Below, piece after piece: positions 1 to 5,259 of a stretch of DNA of 5,526 nt. The DNA is taken from NCBI GenBank assembly GCA_025454125.1, contig JALOPA010000406.1:1-5526 (forward strand). The letters run 5' to 3'. Within the stretch, counting starts at the first letter, position 1; each line of letters opens with the position of its first letter. The stretch is from Thermodesulfobacteriota bacterium (lineage in GTDB: Bacteria > Desulfobacterota > DSM-4660 > Desulfatiglandales > HGW-15). A program made the position numbers and the translations under genes. The notes under the pieces are model-generated. The model did no database searches, was not told the origin of the DNA, and saw only the letters and a program-made list of their open reading frames with translations.

Positions 1-285
1 CAGGCATTCCCTGTCCCGGAACACGAGATCCTTGGTCTGGACCTTGGGGAAGCAGGCGGCCGTGCAGGCTCCGCAGCCCAGACAGGAGAAAATGGATTTT
101 TCGATTTCCGGGCTCCACTCCAGCCGCCCCTCGATGATGGCCCTGGTAATGGCGTTTCTGCCTCTGGGAGCGGAAGATTCCTTGCCTTCGACAAGGTAGA
201 TCGGACAATTGGGCAAGCAGAAGCCGCACTTGTTGCACTTGGCGACTTCATCGTAAGACAACTTGCGAAGCTGAGTGAGATTCAT
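1..285 (-). CDS. glcF: Glycolate/D-lactate oxidase iron-sulfur subunit GlcF, N-terminal part (runs off window)
   Basis: Only the first 95 residues are in the window; the frame is open to base 1. Two ferredoxin-type [4Fe-4S] motifs are visible: C17-C20-C23-C27 followed by Pro (CNKCGFCLPNCP), and C68-C71-C74-C78 (CLGCGACTAACFP). This tandem pair at the N-terminus is typical of GlcF and related (Fe-S)/CCG-domain electron-transfer subunits; the CCG domains would lie beyond the window. In this family the protein takes electrons from the FAD subunits and delivers them to the membrane quinone pool or another carrier. The ATG at 285-283 is chosen because a GAGG at 297-294 sits 8 bases upstream. It follows glcE after a 181-bp gap, matching the glcD-glcE-glcF order of glycolate oxidase operons. 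A related lactate dehydrogenase or heterodisulfide-reductase-like Fe-S subunit is possible, but the neighbours favour GlcF. Confidence 0.85.
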   Translation of the reverse strand, partial: MNLTQLRKLSYDEVAKCNKCGFCLPNCPIYLVEGKESSAPRGRNAITRAIIEGRLEWSPEIEKSIFSCLGCGACTAACFPKVQTKDLVFRDRECL

Positions 286-356
286 AGGTGAAGCCTCATA
301 ATTTTGATTTTTTTGTCAAATTCTCCAGAAGTCCAGGTTCAGCCAACGCAGATCAT

Positions 357-391
357 GGTACACGGTTCAAGGTGCAAGGTACACGGATCTG
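357..391. repeat. Short 7-bp degenerate tandem array in the glcE-glcF spacer
   Basis: Five consecutive heptads can be read: GGTACAC, GGTTCAA, GGTGCAA, GGTACAC, GGATCTG. The first and fourth are identical and all begin with GG. No protein frame explains this. The words resemble those of the 8-bp array upstream of larA (GGTACA, GGCACAAA, GGTGCAAA), which suggests a common origin. Confidence 0.6.
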
Positions 392-427
392 TAATTTCTT
401 TCTTTTGGGCCTTGGGCCGTGCATTTA

Positions 428-447
428 CCCGCCGTACTTATGGCGGG
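428..447 (-). other. GC-rich hairpin downstream of glcE
   Basis: CCCGCC (428-433) and GGCGGG (442-447) form a perfect 6-bp inverted repeat around an 8-base loop, 20 bases past the glcE stop codon. No T-run follows on the minus strand, so it is not a classic intrinsic terminator. It may stabilise or attenuate the mRNA between glcE and glcF. Confidence 0.45.
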
Positions 448-466
448 CCGTGTGCCCTGATCCGTT

Positions 467-1771
467 TCACAGCCCTACGGCAAAACGGCCGGGATTCATG
501 ACTCCTGAAGGATCCAGTTCAACACGGATCCTCTTCATCAGGGGCAGATCCGAACCCGGTTCACCCCAGATGGGCAGAGCCTTTTTAAGATCGGCAGGGG
601 CTCTCTGTACAACCAGGTTTCCCCCTGCGTTGCGACATTCGGCAAGAAGTGCCCGAACCACCTCGACTAGGGCCTTATCGTCAGTTCCTTTTTGGGCCGG
701 CAGAAGGTTGACCAGGGTCAAACCGTTTCCCGCATGACAGAGCATGGTGTGATCCGTGCGAGCTTGCGACAAGGTTTTGTCGGCAAACTCGAAGACAGTC
801 TTCCATGCCGATAAAGGATAGTTGAGCTGAAGTGCCACAAGACGCGGGAAACGCTGAAGGGCGGTTCCCTGCAACTCGCCCACGGTCAGCCAGAAAAGCC
901 GGTGCTTTTCTTCCTGCACGAGCGCGTGTCCCTTGGCTTTGAAATGGGGAGCCATGGCAAGCAGTTCCTTTCGCATGCGGCCCACGGCTTCGTCAAAAGC
1001 TTCCAGGGCCACCATCACCACGTAAGAGCCCGGGGTGCAATCCAGGGATCTCCGGAAATCCAGGTTTTCGATAGCCGCATGGTTGGCCACTTCCACGGCT
1101 GCCGGCAGGAGCTTGGTTCCAAGAATGGCCCCGGCAAAAGCGCCTGCGTCGGAAAAGGAATCAAAGGAGAAGAGGAGGGTCTCCATCTTCTCGGGAAGAG
1201 GGAGAAGCCTCAAGGTCATTTCACAAAGAATGCCGAGAGACCCCAAGGAACCGATCATGAGCTTCGACACATCATAACCGGAAACATTCTTCACGGTCTT
1301 GCCTCCGGCGCCGATGATATCGCCTTTGGGGGCCACGAACCGAACCCCGAGCACGAGATCCCTGGGCAGACCGTAGAGCAGACGCCGGGGACCGGTCGTG
1401 TTGGCGGCCACGATGCCCCCAAGGGTGGCCCTCTCGCTGAAGGGAGGATCTATAGGAAGAAAGCAGCCGCTGTGGGATCGGTCCGAGCAGACAAAGTCAC
1501 CTGCCTCGGTCTTGAGATCCTCAAGAGGCAGGTAACACCGGTCCTCCTCTGTGGCCAGCCTGGCCTGAACATCTCTGAATTTCACACCTGCTTCAACCGT
1601 GATGGTCAGGTTGGCCGTGTCCACGTCGAGCATGTGATTCATGCGGGCCATGCACACCACCAGGTCCAGGCGCTTGGGGGGATTTCCCATGGCCATCTTT
1701 GTCCCGCTTCCCCAGCCATCTTTGTCCCGCTTCCCCAGGGGACCATGGCCAGGTTCACGCGGCATGCGCAT
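467..1771 (-). CDS. GlcE C-terminal open frame (up to 434 residues, start uncertain)
   Basis: This is the main open part of glcE. The frame can be extended back to 1771, but the first residues there (MRMPREPGHGPLGKRDKDG) are an out-of-frame reading of the N-terminal coding sequence. True GlcE sequence begins at about base 1713. Possible internal starts are ATGs at 1696, 1690, 1651 and 1642; the last overlaps the TGA of the N-terminal fragment as ATGA. None has a strong Shine-Dalgarno sequence. A product from any of them lacks part of the FAD-binding domain. Confidence 0.6.
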   Translation of the reverse strand: MRMPREPGHGPLGKRDKDGWGSGTKMAMGNPPKRLDLVVCMARMNHMLDVDTANLTITVEAGVKFRDVQARLATEEDRCYLPLEDLKTEAGDFVCSDRSHSGCFLPIDPPFSERATLGGIVAANTTGPRRLLYGLPRDLVLGVRFVAPKGDIIGAGGKTVKNVSGYDVSKLMIGSLGSLGILCEMTLRLLPLPEKMETLLFSFDSFSDAGAFAGAILGTKLLPAAVEVANHAAIENLDFRRSLDCTPGSYVVMVALEAFDEAVGRMRKELLAMAPHFKAKGHALVQEEKHRLFWLTVGELQGTALQRFPRLVALQLNYPLSAWKTVFEFADKTLSQARTDHTMLCHAGNGLTLVNLLPAQKGTDDKALVEVVRALLAECRNAGGNLVVQRAPADLKKALPIWGEPGSDLPLMKRIRVELDPSGVMNPGRFAVGL

Positions 1772-1932
1772 TGGACGAGGGCGGCCACCATTCTTGTGTC
1801 CTTGGGAAACACCACGGCCTTGGGAACCAAACCGTCCACGGCGAATTGGGCGGTCACGCCGGGATCGGTCTTGAGGCGATCCGGGCCTGCAATCTTTGCG
1901 AGCTCTTCCAAGATCTGTTTGAGTTCAGCCAC
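1639..1932 (-). CDS. GlcE N-terminal fragment (97 residues, ends after frameshift)
   Basis: This is what would be translated from the glcE start as the sequence stands. About 73 residues are genuine GlcE N-terminus (MAELKQILEELAKIAG onward to WGSGTKMA). About 24 out-of-frame residues follow, and the frame closes at TGA 1641-1639. The fragment ends inside the FAD-binding domain and should not bind FAD by itself. Confidence 0.6.
   Translation of the reverse strand: MAELKQILEELAKIAGPDRLKTDPGVTAQFAVDGLVPKAVVFPKDTRMVAALVQCACRVNLAMVPWGSGTKMAGEAGQRWPWEIPPSAWTWWCAWPA
1692..1738. repeat. Perfect 23-bp tandem duplication inside glcE
   Basis: Bases 1692-1714 and 1715-1737 are identical (23/23), with one further base matching at 1738. 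The unit encodes WGSGTKMA of the flavin-binding loop. Because 23 is not a multiple of 3, the second copy shifts the frame. Identity breaks immediately outside (1691 G against 1714 A; 1739 G against 1716 C), so exactly one unit was gained. Confidence 0.95.
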
Positions 1933-1939
1933 TGTGCGA

Positions 1940-1945
1940 CTCCTT
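1940..1945 (-). promoter_or_regulatory. Ribosome binding site of glcE (decides a GTG start)
   Basis: AAGGAG on the minus strand lies 7 bases upstream of the GTG at 1932-1930. It supports a GTG start, after which the protein begins AELKQILEELAKIAG, as expected for this family. The surrounding stretch is purine-rich (AAGGAAGAAGGAG). Confidence 0.75.
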
Positions 1946-1989
1946 CTTCCTTGCAGGTTGCAATGTTGCGGGTTTCTTGTGGCAGGGGA

Positions 1990-2010
1990 GTGCGAATAAA
2001 GTATTCGTGC
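1990..2010. repeat. Inverted repeat in the glcD-glcE spacer
   Basis: CGAATA (1993-1998) and TATTCG (2002-2007) pair perfectly around AAG. Two wobble pairs and one G-C pair extend the stem to 9 bp (1990-2010). No T-run follows on the minus strand. Its role is unknown; it looks like part of the repeat mosaic filling this spacer. Confidence 0.5.
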
Positions 2011-2043
2011 CTACTTGTATGAAACTCCACTTGTCCACAACAA

Positions 2044-2139
2044 CGAACCGTAGAACAGCAGAATGTCGAACCGCAGAATTTCGAAGGGTCTTTTCCTTCG
2101 ACATTCGACGTTCATTATTCGATATTCGATATTCGTCTT
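2044..2139. repeat. 7-8-bp periodic array in two opposed arms, glcD-glcE spacer
   Basis: The right arm (2098-2139) is six clean heptads: TCGACAT, TCGACGT, TCATTAT, TCGATAT, TCGATAT, TCGTCTT. The left arm (about 2044-2087), read on the minus strand, has TTC recurring at 7- or 8-base steps: TTCGAAA, TTCTGCGG, TTCGACA, TTCTGCTG, TTCTACGG. The arms meet at a hairpin: GAATTTCGAAGG (2076-2087) pairs with CCTTCGACATTC (2095-2106) in 11 of 12 positions around a 7-base loop. No protein frame accounts for it. It resembles a short tandemly repeated intergenic element; its function is unknown. Confidence 0.7.
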
Positions 2140-2205
2140 CCCCTAGTTTCTTTTTCGATCAAACGGGCCGCCTCAGTGGCCAAGCGGTTAACCGTCTACC
2201 GGTTC

Positions 2206-3591
2206 TCAAGCCTGCGCCGGCGGGATCACCTTGCCGGGATTCCACATCTCGTGCGGGTCAAAGGCCTTCTTGAGAGACCGCATGAACTCGATGTCGTTCT
2301 TGGAAAAGACAAAGGACATTTCCTTGAGTTTCTCGGTCCCGATACCGTGCTCTCCGCTGATGGTTCCCCCGACGTCGGCACAGATCTTCAGGATTTCCGT
2401 GGCGGCCTTGTGAACCCGGGCGAGCATCTCTTTGTCTCGTTCATCAAAGAGGATGAGAGGATGGAGATTCCCATCCCCTGCGTGGAACACGTTGCCGATG
2501 GGCAAATCGTACTTCTTCCCCACCTCCAGCACCTTGCTCAGAACCTCGGGCAGCTTGGTCCGCGGAACGGTTCCGTCACAGACGAGGTAACTGGGCCGCA
2601 GACGGGCCACGGCGCCGAAAGCCCCTTTACGGCCGGCCCAGAGAGCCGCACGCTCCGCCTCGCTCTTGGCCAGGCGGATGTCCCGCACCTTGTGCCGCTT
2701 GCAGATCTCCATGATTTTTTCAGCCTGCCGGTCCATGCCGTCGATCATGCCGTCCAGTTCGATGATCAGAACGGCTGCGGCATCCATCGGGTATCCTGCG
2801 TGAACCGATTCTTCCACGGCCTTGAGGACCAGATTGTCCATCATCTCCAGGGTGGCCGGAACGATCCCCTCGCTGATGATGGCGGAGACCGTGTTGCTGG
2901 CATCCTCGATGGCGTCGTAGATGCAAAGCATGGTTTTCACCGCTTCCGGAGCCGGGATCAGCTTGAGCATGATCTTTGTCGCTATGCCGAGGGTTCCTTC
3001 GCTTCCCACAAGAAGCCCTGTGAGATCATATCCCGGGTTGTCCTGGGACTTGCCGCCGGTCCAGACTACCGTGCCGTCGTCGAGCACGAGTTCGGCGCCC
3101 AGAATATGGTTGGTGGTCACGCCGTACTTGAGGCAATGGGGGCCGCCGGAGTTCTCTCCGAAATTGCCGCCCAAGGTGGAGACCTTCTGGCTTGCCGGAT
3201 CGGGCGCATAGACCAGGCCCTTTTTCAGAAGCATGGTCTGAAGGTCGAGGGTGATGACCCCGGGCTCAACGGTCACCGTGCGGTTGGGGAGGTCCACTTC
3301 CAGGACGCGGTTCATGCGTGAAAAATGAACCACAATGCCCCCTTTCACGGGCACGGTTCCTCCGCTCAGGTTGGTCCCTGAGCCGCGGCCGATGATGGGG
3401 ATCTTTTCTTCGTAAGCCAGGCGCACGACCTTGGAAACTTCCTCTGTGGAGTTGGGAATGACCACCACATCCGGTTTTCCCTTTTCGAGGGAGGCGTCAT
3501 AGCCGTACAGGGTGAGGTCCATGTCCGAATGGAGAACATAGTCGGCTCCGATGATCTCTTTCAGTTTGTTGATGAGCGTTTGCTTTTCCAT
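2206..3591 (-). CDS. glcD: Glycolate/D-lactate oxidase FAD subunit GlcD
   Basis: A complete 461-residue FAD-linked oxidase of the vanillyl-alcohol-oxidase fold, at the usual GlcD length. The N-terminal FAD-binding (PCMH) domain shows the pyrophosphate loop GRGSGTNLSGGTVP (68-81), then LGGNFGENSGGPHCLKYG (140-157) and GSEGTLGI (196-203). The C-terminal FAD-oxidase domain has HAGDGNLHP (370-378), whose H370 and H377 match the metal-binding histidines of D-2-hydroxyacid dehydrogenases, then SGEHGIGTEK (412-421) with E414 and H415, and a closing WNPGKV. GlcD oxidises glycolate to glyoxylate, or D-lactate to pyruvate, with GlcE and GlcF; sequence alone does not separate these substrates. The ATG at 3591 has AAAGGAG at 3603-3597, 5 bases upstream. 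glcE follows after 273 bp and larA precedes by 226 bp. A stand-alone D-lactate dehydrogenase is the main alternative, but flanking glcE and glcF favour GlcD. Confidence 0.93.
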   Translation of the reverse strand: MEKQTLINKLKEIIGADYVLHSDMDLTLYGYDASLEKGKPDVVVIPNSTEEVSKVVRLAYEEKIPIIGRGSGTNLSGGTVPVKGGIVVHFSRMNRVLEVDLPNRTVTVEPGVITLDLQTMLLKKGLVYAPDPASQKVSTLGGNFGENSGGPHCLKYGVTTNHILGAELVLDDGTVVWTGGKSQDNPGYDLTGLLVGSEGTLGIATKIMLKLIPAPEAVKTMLCIYDAIEDASNTVSAIISEGIVPATLEMMDNLVLKAVEESVHAGYPMDAAAVLIIELDGMIDGMDRQAEKIMEICKRHKVRDIRLAKSEAERAALWAGRKGAFGAVARLRPSYLVCDGTVPRTKLPEVLSKVLEVGKKYDLPIGNVFHAGDGNLHPLILFDERDKEMLARVHKAATEILKICADVGGTISGEHGIGTEKLKEMSFVFSKNDIEFMRSLKKAFDPHEMWNPGKVIPPAQA

Positions 3592-3596
3592 GGAGA

Positions 3597-3603
3597 CTCC
3601 TTT
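3597..3603 (-). promoter_or_regulatory. Ribosome binding site of glcD
   Basis: AAAGGAG on the minus strand, 5 bases from the ATG at 3591-3589. This strong, close match fixes the start, which gives MEKQTLINKLKEIIG, a normal GlcD N-terminus. Confidence 0.75.
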
Positions 3604-3727
3604 GCTTATCGAAAAGTTGCTAGGGGGAATTCAATCCAGTCTCGGGATCCAGAACAAATAGGGGTTCCTATCAAGTCACAATTGAAACCAAAAATCAAGA
3701 GCGTGCTTTCCTTCACCCCCACCTCGC

Positions 3728-3767
3728 CCGCCTGAGGCGGCTATACCTCCCCCCGTCGAAGGGGAGG
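3728..3767. repeat. Two adjacent GC-rich hairpins in the larA-glcD spacer
   Basis: The first is CCGCC-TGA-GGCGG (3728-3740 with flanking pairs). The second is CCTCCCC (3746-3752) pairing with GGGGAGG (3761-3767) around an 8-base loop. They lie 50-90 bases downstream of the larA stop. Neither is followed by a T-run on the minus strand, so intrinsic termination is not shown. Motifs of this kind (a C-rich run, a short loop and a matching G-rich run) are often dispersed genome repeats. The remainder of the spacer (3605-3727) is AT-richer; no convincing promoter was found. Confidence 0.55.
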
Positions 3768-3817
3768 GAAAGACCGCGGGGAGAAGGCAGCGGAGGCGAA
3801 CCCAAAGGAACACTGTT

Positions 3818-5098
3818 CTATCCGCCATAAAGCGGGATCACATAGGGGCCTTCGGGAACCACGGCGATCTCATTATCCCCGTGAACCCGCACGCTCGCAG
3901 CCACAGCCTCTTCAACGGAAGGAACCATCTCCACGAACACATGGTCTCTCTCCGCTTCTGAGAGCCCCGTGGAATAAAGCTGAATATGGCCTACCCGGAG
4001 AGGCTTGAGCAGCATCTCCGACTCCCACTCGTCGATGAGGGCTTTGTCCCGGCCTTGCAGAAGGCTCATGAAGCGCTCCGGCCCGACCCGGCACAAGAGG
4101 CGCTGGGCTTCGAAGAACTCCGGGCTTCCCATGCCCTCCGAACATTCGCTTGCGATGATGATGGTCCCTCCGGGCGCCACGATGTCCATCACTCCCACCA
4201 TCCCCTTCACCGTCTGGTAGTAGGTCTTGTCCAGCGGGTACCCGGCCGAGGTGGTCACGACGGTTTTGAACCGCCGCGGAATTCGGATCTCTGCGTACTT
4301 TCTCATGAACGCAACCGCCAGAGCGTGGGAGGCTTCGACCTCACCGAAGTTCACGAACCCCAGCCGCCTCTCCTCGTTGATGACCACGTTCACCGCGACG
4401 ACGCCGCCGATGGCCCGCACGATTTCCGTCTGCTCGTTGTGAAGGGGATTGCCTTCGATGACGCAGTTGGCCGCGTTGCAGTGTTCGAGGATTTTCGCCG
4501 TGTGAAACATGAGGATGGTGTCCTGATAAGCCACTCCGGGAGAGACGACCTTCCGGCCCCCCGAGTATCCTGCCATGAAATGGGGCTCCACCAGACCGGT
4601 GACGATTTTGAGTTCAGCCTCCACAAATCGGCGGTCGATGATGATCGGAATCCCGCCGGAGGTCACTCCGAGGTCCGTGTGGTCCTCCCGGTTGCGGGCA
4701 AAATGATTTTCAATACGGAGAGTGTTGAAAATCTCGTCCGAGCCCACCACTTCCCTCAACTCCGCTCCCTCGTTGGGTCGATGGAGGCCGGTGGCAACGA
4801 GGATCAGGATGTTTTCCCTGGCGATCCCCGCTCGGGTAAGGACCTCCACGAGGGGCGGAAGGAGAAGTCCATTGGGGACCGGCCGGGTGATGTCGCAAAT
4901 GAGGATACAGGCATTCCTTTTGCCTTTGGCCAGTGCCTGAAGGGAAGGGCTTCCCACGGGTTTTTCCAGCGCCTCGCGAACGGCTCGGCCAGGATTCGGA
5001 AGCAGAGGCATGGGATGTTTCCGGATCACATGGGCGCGAACCGCCTCTGGCAAGTCAAGGCTCAGTCCTTTTCGTCCGTAGAGAAGGTCGATCTTCAT
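3818..5098 (-). CDS. larA: LarA-type nickel-pincer 2-hydroxyacid (lactate) racemase
   Basis: A complete 426-residue LarA-family protein, close to the roughly 424 residues of the characterised lactate racemase. LarA uses a covalently bound Ni pincer nucleotide to swap hydride at the 2-carbon, interconverting D- and L-lactate; homologues act on other 2-hydroxyacids. Visible motifs: ITRPVP (70-75), GLHRPNE with H106, EPHFMAGYSGGRKVVSPG with H173 and K183 (K183 matching the lysine that anchors the cofactor), H199 exactly 16 residues later matching the Ni-binding histidine, and GYPLDKTYYQTVKGM with Q295 and K298 at the expected places. All key residues are present, so it should be functional if the cofactor-making genes larB, larC and larE exist elsewhere; they are not in this window. 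The ATG at 5098 is chosen over an in-frame extension to 5173 because AGGAG sits at 5107-5103 and the extension is pure repeat sequence. The true substrate is open. Confidence 0.92.
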   Translation of the reverse strand: MKIDLLYGRKGLSLDLPEAVRAHVIRKHPMPLLPNPGRAVREALEKPVGSPSLQALAKGKRNACILICDITRPVPNGLLLPPLVEVLTRAGIARENILILVATGLHRPNEGAELREVVGSDEIFNTLRIENHFARNREDHTDLGVTSGGIPIIIDRRFVEAELKIVTGLVEPHFMAGYSGGRKVVSPGVAYQDTILMFHTAKILEHCNAANCVIEGNPLHNEQTEIVRAIGGVVAVNVVINEERRLGFVNFGEVEASHALAVAFMRKYAEIRIPRRFKTVVTTSAGYPLDKTYYQTVKGMVGVMDIVAPGGTIIIASECSEGMGSPEFFEAQRLLCRVGPERFMSLLQGRDKALIDEWESEMLLKPLRVGHIQLYSTGLSEAERDHVFVEMVPSVEEAVAASVRVHGDNEIAVVPEGPYVIPLYGG

Positions 5099-5102
5099 CG
5101 CA

Positions 5103-5107
5103 GCTCC
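5103..5107 (-). promoter_or_regulatory. Ribosome binding site of larA (decides the start)
   Basis: AGGAG on the minus strand lies 4-5 bases upstream of the ATG at 5098-5096, after which the protein begins MKIDLLYGRKG as other LarA proteins do. The upstream in-frame ATG at 5173 would add 25 residues read from the 8-bp array and is rejected. Confidence 0.8.
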
Positions 5108-5117
5108 TAATGGTACA

Positions 5118-5251
5118 GGCACAAAGGTGCAAAGGCACAAAGGGACAAAGCAAAACAAGGGACATAGGCACACAGGGACAGAGGGACAAAGCAGAAGACT
5201 TCTTTTTGTGTCTTTACCCTTTGCATCTTTGTCCCTTCGTCACTTTGTCCC
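5118..5251. repeat. 8-bp degenerate array in two opposed arms, gcl-larA spacer
   Basis: The left arm (5118-5190) reads as octads: GGCACAAA, GGTGCAAA, GGCACAAA, GGGACAAA, a 9-base variant GCAAAACAA, then GGGACATA, GGCACACA, GGGACAGA, GGGACAAA. The right arm (5205-5251) is the same word family in the opposite orientation: TTTGTGTC, TTTACCC (7 bases), TTTGCATC, TTTGTCCC, TTCGTCAC, TTTGTCCC. The arms meet at AGAAG-A-CTTCT (5193-5203). The minus-strand transcript could fold into a long imperfect hairpin. It fills almost the whole 161-bp spacer, leaving little room for a conventional promoter. Its function is unknown. Confidence 0.75.
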
Positions 5252-5259
5252 TGGTTTTC

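Larger units (their letters stand above)
467..1932 (-). pseudogene. glcE: Glycolate oxidase FAD-binding subunit GlcE, frameshifted by a 23-bp tandem duplication
   Basis: Two overlapping frames together encode one GlcE. The first gives the N-terminus from a GTG at 1932-1930; the second gives the rest down to the TGA at 469-467. They are put out of register by an exact 23-bp tandem duplication at 1692-1737. Removing one copy restores a continuous 480-residue protein. Restored landmarks: FAD pyrophosphate-loop motif PWGSGTKMAMGNPP (about 65-78), ATLGGIVAANTTGPRR (161-176), KTVKNVSGYDVSKL (204-217), GSLGSLGI (220-227), and a C-terminal MNPGRF (471-476). These are hallmarks of GlcE, the second flavoprotein of the GlcDEF glycolate/D-lactate oxidase. 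A segment of about 28 residues (120-148), with C125 and C141 and bordered by C149, lengthens it beyond the roughly 350 residues of classical GlcE. Start choice is supported by AAGGAG at 1945-1940. The rest of the gene is intact, so the lesion is recent, reversible or an assembly artefact. Confidence 0.88.

Noticed and set aside
902..1999. Plus-strand open frame of 365 codons opposite glcE
   Set aside because: It is antisense to clear GlcE coding, shows no recognisable domain, is rich in His, Gly and Arg as shadow frames often are, and has no credible ribosome binding site.
2164..2204. tRNA-like stretch (CCTCAGTGGCCAAGCGGTTAA)
   Set aside because: It resembles a Ser/Leu D-arm, but no acceptor stem, anticodon arm or T-arm can be built around it before the glcD stop.
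2176..3321. Plus-strand open frame of 381 codons opposite glcD
   Set aside because: It is the antisense shadow of GlcD, whose motifs are complete on the minus strand. The predicted protein is unlike any family I recognise.
3605..3727. Possible promoter for glcD (TTGATT-like and TTGATA-like boxes)
   Set aside because: The -10 match is poor and the spacing is 18 bases; the region is AT-rich enough to produce such matches by chance.
3821..3836. Small inverted repeat at the 3' end of larA (TCCGC...GCGGGA)
   Set aside because: The stem is five pairs including a wobble and lies inside the conserved end of the coding sequence; it has no T-run and is likely chance.
3986..5110. Plus-strand open frame of 374 codons opposite larA
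   Set aside because: It is the antisense shadow of LarA, whose catalytic residues are all on the minus strand.
5099..5173. N-terminal extension of larA from an ATG at 5173, giving MCLCPLFCFVPLCLC...
   Set aside because: The extension is a translation of the 8-bp array, has no Shine-Dalgarno sequence, and does not look like LarA. The ATG at 5098 has AGGAG just upstream and gives the usual length.
5118..5251. CRISPR array
   Set aside because: Units are 7-9 bp and contiguous, with no 20-40-bp repeats or unique spacers and no cas genes in view.
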